Source: Marinilabiliaceae bacterium (GTDB lineage Bacteria; Bacteroidota; Bacteroidia; Bacteroidales; Marinilabiliaceae). Taken from it: a stretch of DNA of 34,415 nt. A model generated the notes under the pieces. The model was given only the letters and a program-made list of their open reading frames with translations, did not search any database and was not told where the DNA came from. The stretch is taken from positions 1 to 34,415 of the forward strand of contig WRMI01000031.1 in NCBI GenBank assembly GCA_009777175.1, written 5' to 3'. Positions within the stretch are counted from its first letter, which is position 1. Each line of letters starts with the position of its first letter. Positions 7,299-15,765 of the stretch are shown here, piece after piece. A program made the translations under genes and the position numbers.

Positions 7299-7436
7299 TT
7301 AATCCATTTTTACAATGTTTTGTGGCTGTTTCGCAAAACCTTTTCCTTTTCCCTTTTTTTCAACATTTTTCACAACCGTTGCCTTACTTTCATTTTCTAT
7401 TATTTTATCAAGAACGTCGATTTCATTTTTGAGAGT
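7299..7436 (-). pseudogene. C-terminal remnant of a second methylase-helicase gene copy
   Basis: Reading the minus strand up to TAA at 7301-7299 gives TLKNEIDVLDKIIENESK followed by a Lys/Gly-rich tail ending NIVKMD. The C-terminus of the 1806-residue protein at 27061 reads TLKNEISELEKFIENDGK, then a Lys/Gly-rich tail ending FGVKM. The two match over the whole remnant. An in-frame stop at 7442-7440 closes the frame two codons upstream of the matching segment, so only about 45 codons remain. The remnant abuts the 3' end of rep. It shows that a related gene once lay here and was deleted or rearranged. Confidence 0.75.
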
Positions 7437-7560
7437 ATTTTAAATTTTTAAAAGCAAGCATAGTCCCAAACAGATACCGAAGAGAAAATTGATGCTTTTA
7501 TCCCTTATTATAGTAGCCTACATTATTATACCCTTATACCCTTATTACACAAACAACGCT

Positions 7561-7676
7561 CGTCATTGCGGGCTTGACCCGCAATTCCTCAAAAAGAAAG
7601 CGGGTAAGTCGCAACAGCACGATGATGACGTACTTTGCGGTTGTGCTGGTAGATTCCTCACAGCGTTCGAAATGAC
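7561..7676. repeat. MITE/REP-like palindromic element with GTCATT...AATGAC ends
   Basis: The element begins GTCATTGCGGGC (7562) and ends CGAAATGAC (7676), giving short terminal inverted repeats. Inside, ATTGCGGG-CTTGA-CCCGCAAT forms a perfect 8-bp hairpin (7565-7585), and CAGCAC/GTGCTG forms another stem. The terminal motifs (GTCATTGCGGGCTTGACCCG and GATTCCTC...TTCGAAATGAC) are a type seen scattered through many bacterial genomes as non-autonomous palindromic repeats. It contains no gene. Confidence 0.6.
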
Positions 7677-7700
7677 TGTAGTAACCTATAAATGAAAGTA

Positions 7701-7790
7701 GTAGAAGAGTTGCGGCGAAGCCGCAATCATTCTACTCACCTTTCCTTATAATAATGGTCTGTCATTCCGAATGGAACGAAATGAGGAATC
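7701..7790. repeat. Second palindromic element, with long hairpin at 7701-7735
   Basis: GTAGAA and TTCTAC flank an inner perfect stem TTGCGGC-GAA-GCCGCAA (7710-7726), making an extended hairpin. A further GTCATTCCGAATGG...GAGGAATC segment (7761-7790) has the same terminal motif style as the preceding element. The block is noncoding and has higher G+C than its surroundings. The rest of the 7437-8071 gap is AT-rich; apart from the precursor promoter I see nothing else in it. Confidence 0.5.
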
Positions 7791-8018
7791 CATAAATTTT
7801 TAAAAAAACACCTAAACTGTTTATTACAAACAGTTTAACAACATTTTTTTAATTTTTGTCCTCTTCGTGTTATTTGAAGGATACAAAAATTTCATAAAAA
7901 ATCATCAAGCCACACCTACTCTACTTTTGCCGCATATAAAAATAATCTGCTACACAAAAAATCAAGAAAAATTTTACGCTAAAAAGATACACTCCTGAAA
8001 AAATGGACTCCCTTGCCG

Positions 8019-8026
8019 TACTTTTG
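8019..8026 (+). promoter_or_regulatory. Candidate promoter of the GG-leader peptide precursor
   Basis: TACTTTTG matches TAnnTTTG and lies 46 bp before the ATG at 8072, leaving a short untranslated leader. The -33 element is weak. Confidence 0.4.
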
Positions 8027-8071
8027 TACTCGATTTAAAAAAATATTTATTTACAAACATAATTTTATAAG

Positions 8072-8275
8072 ATGAAAAAAGTAGAAAACGGAAAGACCGG
8101 AAGTGTCTTTCAAACAAGAGAAGCAATTAATGCTGGATTAAATGAGGACTTGCTTTCAGCGCAAGAACTCGAAAACACCGAAGGAGGCTTTTGTGGACTA
8201 GGTTGTTTGTGGAACTGCCTAAACGGAGTTAATGGAGGTGGAGGTGGTACAACTCCTCCAGGAGGTCCAAAATAA
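8072..8275 (+). CDS. RiPP/bacteriocin-type precursor peptide with double-glycine leader
   Basis: The 67-residue peptide splits into a charged leader and a small core at EGG|FC (after G39). The leader end, LSAQELENTEGG, matches the GG-leader consensus at L-12, S-11, E-8, L-7, G-2 and G-1. The predicted 28-residue core carries three cysteines (C41, C45, C49) around a Trp (FCGLGCLWNC). It ends in a Gly5 run and a Pro/Gly-rich tail, TTPPGGPK. The first downstream gene is a radical SAM-SPASM enzyme, and a C39-peptidase exporter follows. The probable product is a modified, exported peptide. The ring chemistry (for example Cys thioethers) cannot be told from sequence. A strong hairpin follows the stop. 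Confidence 0.8.
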   Translation: MKKVENGKTGSVFQTREAINAGLNEDLLSAQELENTEGGFCGLGCLWNCLNGVNGGGGGTTPPGGPK

Positions 8276-8285
8276 TTAATGTAGG

Positions 8286-8329
8286 ACTTGTTAGGAGGTT
8301 GCTGACAAAGCAACCTCCTTTTAACAAGT
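8286..8329 (+). terminator. Hairpin attenuator between precursor and maturase genes
   Basis: AGGAGGTTGCT (8293-8303) pairs perfectly with AGCAACCTCCT (8309-8319) across a 5-base loop. Outer arms ACTTGTT (8286-8292) and AACAAGT (8323-8329) extend the stem with a TTT bulge. The bulged T tract and its position suggest partial termination or 3'-end protection. Either would yield more precursor mRNA than maturase mRNA, a common arrangement in RiPP operons. Confidence 0.7.
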
Positions 8330-8371
8330 TAACCAACAATTTTTTTAATAAAAACAATAAAATTTTACAAT

Positions 8372-9877
8372 ATGAATACTCAAAAGTATGCAATTAATCA
8401 TAATTATATGATTCGAAATGACCAAAACAGGGCGTTTATAAGTTATCGGTATCATCTACTTCATGTAAAACCATCTCATTTTGATGCAGAAACCGATTTT
8501 TTTTCGTTTATCCATCCTGAACAAGCTAAGATTTTAGCTCTTTTTGACGGAAAAAGAGATTTGCTGGAAATAATTAACATAGTGGCATCAAGGCTAAATA
8601 CAACAGAGGAACGCGCAGAATCTTTAATATCAAATTTGATAGAGAATAAAAATATGTTAAACACTGTTTTTCAAGGTAATATTTTTACTTTTCCTAAAAA
8701 TTTGATAGTGCCTTTAAAAGACAATGCTCCTGTATATACTTATTCACAAAAACAATTCAATTGTCTAACGACCGATTTCAAAAGTTTAAGATTATACAGA
8801 TTTCCTTTGGATGTTACCTTTATGGTCAATACGGTCTGCAATGTTGATTGTATTTATTGCTACGCTGATTGTAGGAAAAAATTCGATTGCCAAATTCCAC
8901 AGGAACGTTTGGAAAAATTAATTTCTGATTGCAAAGAAAACAAAGTGAGAATTTTTGATTTAATGGGCGGCGAAGTTTTGATGTATAAAAATTGGCAATG
9001 GCTATTAAAAACTATGATTAAGTATGGTTTTACTCCTTTTTTATCAACAAAAATACCCATTAATAATCAAACAATTCAAGAAATCAAAAGTCTGGGAATC
9101 AAAAAACTACAAATTTCATTAGATTCTTTTGAGGGTAATGTTTTAGAAAAAAATCTTAATATTACTAATGGAAATAGGTATATTGAAAAAATGAGAAAAA
9201 CTTTAAATAATATTGAAAAAACAGGGCTTGAACTCAATATACATGCAGTAATTACCCAATATAACAAAGAAGTTTCTCATATTAATAAATATTTGGAAGA
9301 ACTGTCTAAAATAAAATGTGTAAATAATGTTCAAATTAGTATTGTTGGAGGATCGATGTATAAGTCCGGTTATGAAAACCACAAATTGAGCAGCAAAGAA
9401 ATAGAGCAAATAGAACAATATATTAATACAGTACAAAAAAACTTTTCTTTCAAAATCAATCTTTCATATGGAATGAATAAAAACAACTATTTAGGAAACA
9501 AGGAATTTAAGACCTATTCTTATAACAAAAGAGGACTTTGCAGCGGTAATGTGCGACAAGTTTTTATTTTACCCGACGGAAACGTTACAATTTGCGAGGA
9601 GCTTATGTTCAATAAAAATTTTATTCTTGGAAATATTATAGATGAGGATTTACAAAGTATTTGGAAAAAAAATCGACTTAAACATCTGGAAGAAAAAAAT
9701 GCCTACCATAACAGTGTATGCGGAAAATGTAAGGATTTTGACAATTGTAAAAGTCCACAGTCAAGAGGCGTTTGTTGGAAAGAAATTTTACATGCTTATG
9801 GTGAAGAGAAATGGAATTATCCAGACCCTAAATGTCCTCATGCTCCCCGAAAAATGAAAAAATTTTATATAAACTAA
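8372..9877 (+). CDS. Radical SAM-SPASM peptide maturase
   Basis: This 501-residue enzyme begins with about 100 residues that resemble a PqqD-like leader-recognition domain (FIHPEQAKILALFDGKRDLL...). The radical SAM core follows, with the cluster motif CNVDCIYC (C156, C160, C163) and the glycine-rich LMGGEVLM strand. The C-terminal SPASM region has many cysteines, including RGLCSGN, VTICEE, CGKCKDFDNCKS and GVCWKE, enough for auxiliary Fe-S clusters. Such enzymes install thioether or carbon-carbon crosslinks in leader-bearing peptides. The obvious substrate is the Cys-rich core encoded at 8072. Whether it also acts on the ISSG peptides is unknown. Confidence 0.9.
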   Translation: MNTQKYAINHNYMIRNDQNRAFISYRYHLLHVKPSHFDAETDFFSFIHPEQAKILALFDGKRDLLEIINIVASRLNTTEERAESLISNLIENKNMLNTVFQGNIFTFPKNLIVPLKDNAPVYTYSQKQFNCLTTDFKSLRLYRFPLDVTFMVNTVCNVDCIYCYADCRKKFDCQIPQERLEKLISDCKENKVRIFDLMGGEVLMYKNWQWLLKTMIKYGFTPFLSTKIPINNQTIQEIKSLGIKKLQISLDSFEGNVLEKNLNITNGNRYIEKMRKTLNNIEKTGLELNIHAVITQYNKEVSHINKYLEELSKIKCVNNVQISIVGGSMYKSGYENHKLSSKEIEQIEQYINTVQKNFSFKINLSYGMNKNNYLGNKEFKTYSYNKRGLCSGNVRQVFILPDGNVTICEELMFNKNFILGNIIDEDLQSIWKKNRLKHLEEKNAYHNSVCGKCKDFDNCKSPQSRGVCWKEILHAYGEEKWNYPDPKCPHAPRKMKKFYIN

Positions 9878-9897
9878 TTTAAAATATACAAAAATAA

Positions 9898-12294
9898 ATG
9901 AAGAAAGTAAATCTTTTAATAACAATTGGGTTTTGCCTGATAAATTTACAAGCGCAAAACCAACTTACAGGAATAATAAAGGATGGAGCTGGTGACGGTT
10001 CTCCTGTTCCTTACGCAACGGCAGCGTTGCTGCAGCCTGACTCAACCGTGATAACAGGAACAATGGCTAATGATGACGGTCGTTTTGTCCTTACAAACGT
10101 GAAAGAGGGCGATTATATCTTACAGGTATCCTTTATCGGTTACGAAAGGGAATACCGTAACGTGAATGTTCCTGCGCAGAGCGATTTGGGCGACATCTTT
10201 TTGTCGGTTAGTACCAATGAACTTGGCGAAGTGGTGGTGAAAAGCAACCGTCCGCTTGTGGAACAAAGGATTGACCGTATGGTAGTTAATGTTGCAGGCA
10301 ACATTATCACAGCCGGAGCAAGCGTAAATGACGTTTTGAAACGGCTACCCGGTTTGATTGTTGACCAAAACGGCAACGTAATCATTAACGGACGTACGGC
10401 AACAGTTCATATTGACGGCAGACCCACGCAACTCCCTCCCGAACAGATAGCCCAAATGCTATCCGGCATGGATGGAGAACTTATTGACAGAGTGGAACTT
10501 ATTCATAATCCATCGTCCCGTTACGATGCGACAGAAACCGCTATTGTCAATATCCGTCTGAAAAAAGACGCTTCGTTGGGTGTAAATGGCAGAGTATCTG
10601 CGGGAGTAGGTTTTTCTGACAATGATTTTTTATGGCGTAGCGGTGTTAATATCAACTACCGTTCAAAAAAATTAAATGTTTTTGGAAATTACAATGTTGA
10701 GGAGTATCCTCGCCAGTCGGAATTATACGAAAACAAAACATTCAAAGATGTACCGTCGCCGGTAATGTATGACCAACAATCTATAATGCGATGGACGGGA
10801 CCAGATCAAACCTTACGTGCAGGAATTGATTATTTTATTACGCCAAAACAGACGTTGGGGTTTCTTTTCAACGGAACCAACAGCAATTTAGATGGTACTA
10901 CTAATTCGACGATAAACATTGCGCCTATAGGCATTGAAGTGGTAGATTCTTCGGTATTGTCAGATTCTCGCCTTATTGATAAATACTATTCGCAAATATA
11001 TAACTTGAATTACCGTTTGGGTATATCTGAAGGTGAAGAACTTACCGTTGATGCAGATTATGGAAATGTCAGCGGCAGGAATTGGCAGAATATGAATAGC
11101 CGTTATCATGATAAGGACAAAACCGAAATGAAACCGACAAGCGAATTTCAATACAACGGAGTACGAAATATTGACATTCTTTCGCTGAAAACGGATTATA
11201 CAAAACCGTTATCGGAAAAATCCAAATTAGAAACAGGCATTAAAATCGCCAAAACAGTTACCGATAATGAAATTGTTTATAAAAACAAGAACAATGAAAT
11301 ATGGGAAATTGATAACAATCAAAGTAATCGTTTCAAGTACTCTGAAGAGGTGTCAGCGGGCTACGCCACTTACAGTCACAGTTTTGGAAAGTTTATGGCA
11401 ATGGCGGGATTGCGCGCAGAATACACATCATTAAAAGGAGAATCTGAGGATACAACTTTTACGCGCAGCTACATTGATTGGTTTCCAAGTGCTTTTTTGC
11501 ATTATCAAATTAATGAGCGTCAAGCTTTGAATGTTTCTTATTCAAGAAAAATACATCGTCCCGGATTTAGTTTGCTGAATCCGTTTCGTACATACATTGA
11601 CAGGTTTACTTACGAAAGTGGTAACCCTGACCTTAAACCGTTGTATTACAACTCATTTTCTTTGAATTACAATTTTGGTGGTATTTTTGTAGGTGCCGGT
11701 TACACTCATTTAACAAACATTTTTGAATCGGTATATGAACAGGACGACTTAACTCATACTACAAGCATTATGAAAAAGAACATAGGAAAAAGAGAAAGAG
11801 CGGACTTAAGTTTGAATGTACCCATTCCTTTGACAAAATGGTATCATTTGACAATAATGTCTCAGGTTGGATGGATGATGGAAGATACCCGATACAACGG
11901 CAAACAGTTCAAAAATGATTTTTTCTTTAACTATACAAGTTCGTCACATGCTTTTACAATTCTGCCTACTTTGAAAGCCCACGCACAAGTTATGTGGTTA
12001 ACAGGAGGTTGGCAGGGAATTATGCAATTTGACGGTTATTGGAGAACGGATGCTCAAATAGAGAAAACCTTTTATAATAATCGCCTGAGTGTGACATTGT
12101 ATTGTTACGACGTTTTTAATTCACACGTGATGAAAGGAAAAATTAAATTTGATAATATTGACCAAACTTTCGAAAATAAATATAATTACCGTAACTTTTT
12201 GCTCAATATTAGATACAATTTCGGCTCGCAACAAATACGCTCCGCACGTAATCGCAATGTTGGAATTGATGAAGAAATGGGCAGAACAAGGTAA
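9898..12294 (+). CDS. TonB-receptor-like outer-membrane beta-barrel protein
   Basis: The 798-residue protein has a signal peptide (MKKVNLLITIGFCLINLQAQ). A carboxypeptidase-regulatory-like domain covers about residues 22-110 (GDGSPVPYATAALL...GYEREYRNV), and a plug-like domain is around residues 115-220 (VNDVLKRLPGLIVDQNGNV). A long barrel follows with alternating aromatic strands, ending in NFLLNIRYNFGSQQ and a short basic tail. This is the outer-membrane beta-barrel family (OMP_b-brl_3) seen in Bacteroidota. Next to a C39 exporter it may be the outer-membrane channel or the receptor for the peptide. It looks slightly richer in G+C than its neighbours, perhaps reflecting separate acquisition. 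Confidence 0.88.
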   Translation: MKKVNLLITIGFCLINLQAQNQLTGIIKDGAGDGSPVPYATAALLQPDSTVITGTMANDDGRFVLTNVKEGDYILQVSFIGYEREYRNVNVPAQSDLGDIFLSVSTNELGEVVVKSNRPLVEQRIDRMVVNVAGNIITAGASVNDVLKRLPGLIVDQNGNVIINGRTATVHIDGRPTQLPPEQIAQMLSGMDGELIDRVELIHNPSSRYDATETAIVNIRLKKDASLGVNGRVSAGVGFSDNDFLWRSGVNINYRSKKLNVFGNYNVEEYPRQSELYENKTFKDVPSPVMYDQQSIMRWTGPDQTLRAGIDYFITPKQTLGFLFNGTNSNLDGTTNSTINIAPIGIEVVDSSVLSDSRLIDKYYSQIYNLNYRLGISEGEELTVDADYGNVSGRNWQNMNSRYHDKDKTEMKPTSEFQYNGVRNIDILSLKTDYTKPLSEKSKLETGIKIAKTVTDNEIVYKNKNNEIWEIDNNQSNRFKYSEEVSAGYATYSHSFGKFMAMAGLRAEYTSLKGESEDTTFTRSYIDWFPSAFLHYQINERQALNVSYSRKIHRPGFSLLNPFRTYIDRFTYESGNPDLKPLYYNSFSLNYNFGGIFVGAGYTHLTNIFESVYEQDDLTHTTSIMKKNIGKRERADLSLNVPIPLTKWYHLTIMSQVGWMMEDTRYNGKQFKNDFFFNYTSSSHAFTILPTLKAHAQVMWLTGGWQGIMQFDGYWRTDAQIEKTFYNNRLSVTLYCYDVFNSHVMKGKIKFDNIDQTFENKYNYRNFLLNIRYNFGSQQIRSARNRNVGIDEEMGRTR

Positions 12295-12311
12295 TCTAAT
12301 ACATTATCAAT

Positions 12312-12500
12312 ATGACTATTAATTTGAATGAAAAATCCGTATTCTTAGATTTTGAAGGCGAAAAGCTGAACGATTTGGAAATGGATACTATATCGTCTGG
12401 AGTTACGACAAACCAAAATGTAAAGAACAAAATCCTGGAAGACTATACCTTGATGGATTCCTTTTTTAATAATTGTTTTATCAATAAGTCTCATGTTTAA
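12312..12500 (+). CDS. ISSG-leader small peptide, paralogue 1
   Basis: This 62-residue peptide belongs to a three-member family in this window. Its leader end, LNDLEMDTISSG (residues 19-30), aligns without gaps to the double-glycine consensus (L-12, E-8, M-7, I-4, G-1) but has Ser at -2. Just after the predicted cut comes VTTNQNVKNK, nearly the same in all three members, then a variable tail with one Cys (C55). Its stop overlaps the start of the C39 exporter gene by 8 bp, which implies translational coupling. It is probably a cleaved, exported peptide or signal. The family is not one I can name. Confidence 0.7.
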   Translation: MTINLNEKSVFLDFEGEKLNDLEMDTISSGVTTNQNVKNKILEDYTLMDSFFNNCFINKSHV

Positions 12501-14754
12501 ATTAATAAATAACACATCAGTTCGCGGGTGGAAAAAAGGAAAGTTTCCTTTTTTCCATCAGCATGATGCTATGGATTGCGGACCTTCTTGTTTGCGGATG
12601 GTGGCAGCCGCTTACGGACGGACGCACAGCCTGCAGCATTTGCGTGATATTTCTAATATCACACGTAGCGGAGTTAATTTGCAAGGTATAAGCGATGCGG
12701 CAGATGCTATAGGATTACGGACTATGGGCGTGCGGACTTCTTTTAAAAAATTGAGCGAAAAAGCGCAGTTGCCGTGTATAGTTCATTGGAATCATATACA
12801 TTTTGCCGTAGTATATCGTATCGAAAAAATAAAACCGCTAAAAAAAGAGCAGCCCGAAAGGGTATTTGTATATGTTGCAGACCCCGCACACGGATTGCTA
12901 AAATATACAGAGGAAGAGTTTAAAAAATGTTGGATTACCACAAAGCACAACGGCGAGGAAAAAGGGATTGCCATGCTGTTTGAGCCTAATCCCTATTTTT
13001 ATCAGGCAAAGGCGAAAGTTCATCAGCCGCTAAATCTCTCTTTTCTTGTACGTTATTTGCGTCCGTACAAAAAATTGTTGTGGCAGCTGTTTTTTGGGCT
13101 TATTGCCGGAAGTATGCTTCAATTGATATTTCCCTTTTTGACGCAGGCAATCGTCGATCAAGGAATAGGACAGCGAAATATAGGTTTTATTTACATCGTG
13201 TTAATTGCGCAGTTAGCTTTAGTTGCAGGTCGGGCTTCGGTGGATTTTATTCGTCGTTGGATTCTGCTTCACATCAGTACGCGTGTAAATGTTTCATTAA
13301 TTTCAGATTTTCTTGTTAAATTGATGAAGCTTCCCATGAAATATTTTGAGACCAAGCTTGTTGGAGATTTGATTCAACGGATTGATGACCACAAACGCAT
13401 CGAAAGTTTTCTTACACTTTCTTTGTTGAGTATAACATTAGCGGCAATAAATCTTTTGGTTTTTGGTATCGTTCTGGCAGTATATGACATAAGAATTTTT
13501 GTTGTATTTTTGGTCGGTAGCGGCATTTATGCATTTTGGGTAAAGCGTTTTATGAAAAAACGTGCTGACCTTGACCATAAGAATTTTGCTCAAATGGCAT
13601 CGCATCAAAGCAATCTTATTCAGCTTGTCCAAGGTATGCAGGAGATAAAACTGACAGGCAGCGAGCAGCAAAAACGGTGGGAATGGGAAGGTATTCAGGC
13701 AGAAATTTTTAAAATTAAAATGAGCAGCCTTTCGCTTGGTCAGTGGCAACAAGGGGGAGCAGTAATCATCAACGAAATAAAAAATGTTCTGATAACTTTT
13801 GTTTCGGCGAGTGCTGTATTGTCTGGCGGTCTTACTCTTGGGGCAATGCTTGCAATTCAGTATATTATCGGACAGTTGCACGGACCCATTGAACAATTAG
13901 TTGGTTTTATGCAGCAGGCCCAAGATGCTAATTTGAGTTTGGAACGTATGGGCGAGATTCACGGAAAAGAAGACGAAGAAACAGTTCATGAAACAAAGAC
14001 CCCAGTGGACAAAGACGCTCAAATAGAAATAAAAAATTTATCTTTTCAGTATTATGGTCCCCGTTCGCCTGTGGTGTTGAACAATGTTACTTTACATATT
14101 CCCTCAGGTAAAACCACGGCTATAGTTGGCAGCAGTGGCAGTGGCAAAACGACGCTTCTGAAACTTTTGCTTGGCTTTTATCCGCCCACTTCGGGTGAAA
14201 TTACGATTGGAACAACGCCGCTTTATCAAATCAGTTTTAAAGAATGGCGCAGTTATTGCGGCGTTGTGATGCAGGACGGCTATATTTTCTATGACACCAT
14301 AGCGGGAAATATCGCTTCGGGCATCGATGACATTGATACAAAAAATCTCTTATATGCAGTTACCGTTGCCAATATTCGAGAGCATATCGAATCGTTACCT
14401 TTAAAATACAATACAAAAATTGGGAATGACGGTCAATCTCTCAGTCAGGGGCAAAGGCAGCGGATATTAATAGCACGTGCTGTATATAAAAATCCACAAT
14501 TTATATTCTTTGATGAGGCAACCAATGCGTTGGATGCCCGCAACGAGCGAATTATTATGGAAAATTTGGATAAGTTTTTTAAAGGTCGTACCGTAATCGT
14601 TGTGGCTCATCGTTTAAGCACGGTTAAAAATGCCGACCAGATAGTTGTTCTGCATAAAGGAGAAGTTGCCGAAATAGGAACGCATGCAGAACTTGTATCC
14701 AAACGCGGCGCATATTACGAATTGGTTAGCAATCAGTTAGAATTAGGAAATTAG
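12493..14754 (+). CDS. Bacteriocin-type ABC exporter with N-terminal C39 peptidase
   Basis: This 753-residue protein is a complete peptidase-containing ABC transporter. The C39 domain shows QHDAMDCGPSCLRM with catalytic C29, the catalytic His in HWNHIHFAVVY (H103) and the following D130 in VADPAHG. Several hydrophobic membrane segments span about residues 180-450. The ATPase has Walker A GSSGSGKTT (about residue 545), signature LSQGQ, Walker B FIFFDEATNALD and the switch histidine in VAHRLST. Such proteins cut leaders after GG-type motifs while exporting the cargo. All substrates it could serve lie within 8 kb: one GG peptide and three ISSG peptides. Confidence 0.95.
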   Translation: MFKLINNTSVRGWKKGKFPFFHQHDAMDCGPSCLRMVAAAYGRTHSLQHLRDISNITRSGVNLQGISDAADAIGLRTMGVRTSFKKLSEKAQLPCIVHWNHIHFAVVYRIEKIKPLKKEQPERVFVYVADPAHGLLKYTEEEFKKCWITTKHNGEEKGIAMLFEPNPYFYQAKAKVHQPLNLSFLVRYLRPYKKLLWQLFFGLIAGSMLQLIFPFLTQAIVDQGIGQRNIGFIYIVLIAQLALVAGRASVDFIRRWILLHISTRVNVSLISDFLVKLMKLPMKYFETKLVGDLIQRIDDHKRIESFLTLSLLSITLAAINLLVFGIVLAVYDIRIFVVFLVGSGIYAFWVKRFMKKRADLDHKNFAQMASHQSNLIQLVQGMQEIKLTGSEQQKRWEWEGIQAEIFKIKMSSLSLGQWQQGGAVIINEIKNVLITFVSASAVLSGGLTLGAMLAIQYIIGQLHGPIEQLVGFMQQAQDANLSLERMGEIHGKEDEETVHETKTPVDKDAQIEIKNLSFQYYGPRSPVVLNNVTLHIPSGKTTAIVGSSGSGKTTLLKLLLGFYPPTSGEITIGTTPLYQISFKEWRSYCGVVMQDGYIFYDTIAGNIASGIDDIDTKNLLYAVTVANIREHIESLPLKYNTKIGNDGQSLSQGQRQRILIARAVYKNPQFIFFDEATNALDARNERIIMENLDKFFKGRTVIVVAHRLSTVKNADQIVVLHKGEVAEIGTHAELVSKRGAYYELVSNQLELGN

Positions 14755-14774
14755 AGAGTAAAAAAGAAGTAAAT

Positions 14775-15521
14775 ATGGAACAATTAAATCAAGAAACAAA
14801 AATAGAGCTTCACCATGAATCCATTGAGGAAATTCTGGGAACTCCGCCTAATATTCTGTTACGTGCAGGAAGTGGGATACTCCTTTTTGTTATAGCAGGA
14901 TTGCTTGTAGGGTCAATATTTTTCACCTATCCCGATATCGTTCAAGCACCTGCCGTGCTACGTGGCGAATTGCCGTTGGCAACATTGACTGTTTCTGAAT
15001 CGGGACAAATAACGAATGTCTATAAGGATTGTGGAAATTATGTCCGCTTGGGTGATACACTGTTTGTTATAGAAAAACAGGACAAAAGCACTGTTGCAGT
15101 CATTGCCGAAAATTTCGGTATTTTGGAAACAAGTCCTTTGATAATCGAAAATTATATTGTTCAAAAAAATGACACAATAGCATTAATATGGGGTGATACA
15201 GGTGAATTTACAATTTGTATCATCCATTTATCGCCAGAAAATGGAAAAAACGTGAGGGCAGGAAATAAACTCCGTCTTCACATAGACAAATATCCGAGCG
15301 AACGCTACGGAACAGTGGAATCGCTTGTAAAGTCGGTCAGTCGTTTTAATACAGGCAAAGATTTGATAATAATTGCAGAACTGCCCTTAAACATTGTTAC
15401 TACAACACAATTTGAGTTCACGGCAAGAGGCAATATTTATGCTTCGGCAGAAATTATCACCGGCGAAAAAACGATGTTCAACCGATTGGTAAACCCGTTT
15501 AGAGGGTTGATAAATAAATAA
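14775..15521 (+). CDS. HlyD-like periplasmic adaptor of the exporter (short form)
   Basis: The 248-residue protein has a short cytoplasmic N-terminus. A single membrane segment covers about residues 34-56 (FVIAGLLVGSIFFTYPDIV). A lipoyl/barrel-sandwich half follows (PAVLRGELPLATLTVSESGQ...YVRLGDTLFVIE), and a C-terminal beta-barrel segment contains LRLHIDKYPSERYGTV. It is shorter than typical HlyD proteins because the long periplasmic alpha-hairpin appears to be missing. The gene starts 20 bp after the exporter stop, so the two probably form the inner-membrane pair that would dock to an outer-membrane partner. Confidence 0.82.
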   Translation: MEQLNQETKIELHHESIEEILGTPPNILLRAGSGILLFVIAGLLVGSIFFTYPDIVQAPAVLRGELPLATLTVSESGQITNVYKDCGNYVRLGDTLFVIEKQDKSTVAVIAENFGILETSPLIIENYIVQKNDTIALIWGDTGEFTICIIHLSPENGKNVRAGNKLRLHIDKYPSERYGTVESLVKSVSRFNTGKDLIIIAELPLNIVTTTQFEFTARGNIYASAEIITGEKTMFNRLVNPFRGLINK

Positions 15522-15552
15522 AAAACGTTATAAAATTTATAAAATAATAAAT

Positions 15553-15765
15553 ATGATTATGTTGAATGGAAATCACAGCTTCAGTCATTTTGAGGAAGAA
15601 GAACTGAACAATTCAGAACTGAATAATATATCGTCAGGAATTACGACAAATCAGCATGTAAAAAACAAATTCACAGATAATTTTGATTCAAAAATTGAAA
15701 ATATTGTTTCCGATATTTCTGACCAAATTTTTAACAACGGAAAAAGTTATTCTACAAACTTTTAA
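15553..15765 (+). CDS. ISSG-leader small peptide, paralogue 2
   Basis: This is a 70-residue member of the ISSG family. The leader end, LNNSELNNISSG (residues 18-29), is followed by ITTNQHVKNK, then a longer variable tail rich in Asp, Ser and Asn with no cysteine. The start could be M1 or M3; paralogue 3 begins MIKLN, which favours either. The gene follows the HlyD-like gene by 31 bp. Its 3' end overlaps the convergent regulator gene by 14 bp, so it is the last gene of the exporter operon. Confidence 0.65.
   Translation: MIMLNGNHSFSHFEEEELNNSELNNISSGITTNQHVKNKFTDNFDSKIENIVSDISDQIFNNGKSYSTNF

Noticed and set aside
7489..7695. Open frame of 68 codons across the palindromic element
   Set aside because: The predicted residues include ARHCGLDPQ, the typical false translation of a GTCATTGCGGGCTTGACCCG repeat. 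There is no promoter or homology reason to call a gene.
13438..13896. 152-codon minus-strand frame inside the ABC exporter gene
   Set aside because: It is a shadow of a strongly supported coding region with intact motifs.
8072..15765. Lanthipeptide interpretation of the peptide locus
   Set aside because: No LanB, LanC, LanM or other dehydratase/cyclase gene is seen. The only maturation enzyme is radical SAM, and the ISSG peptides mostly lack cysteine.
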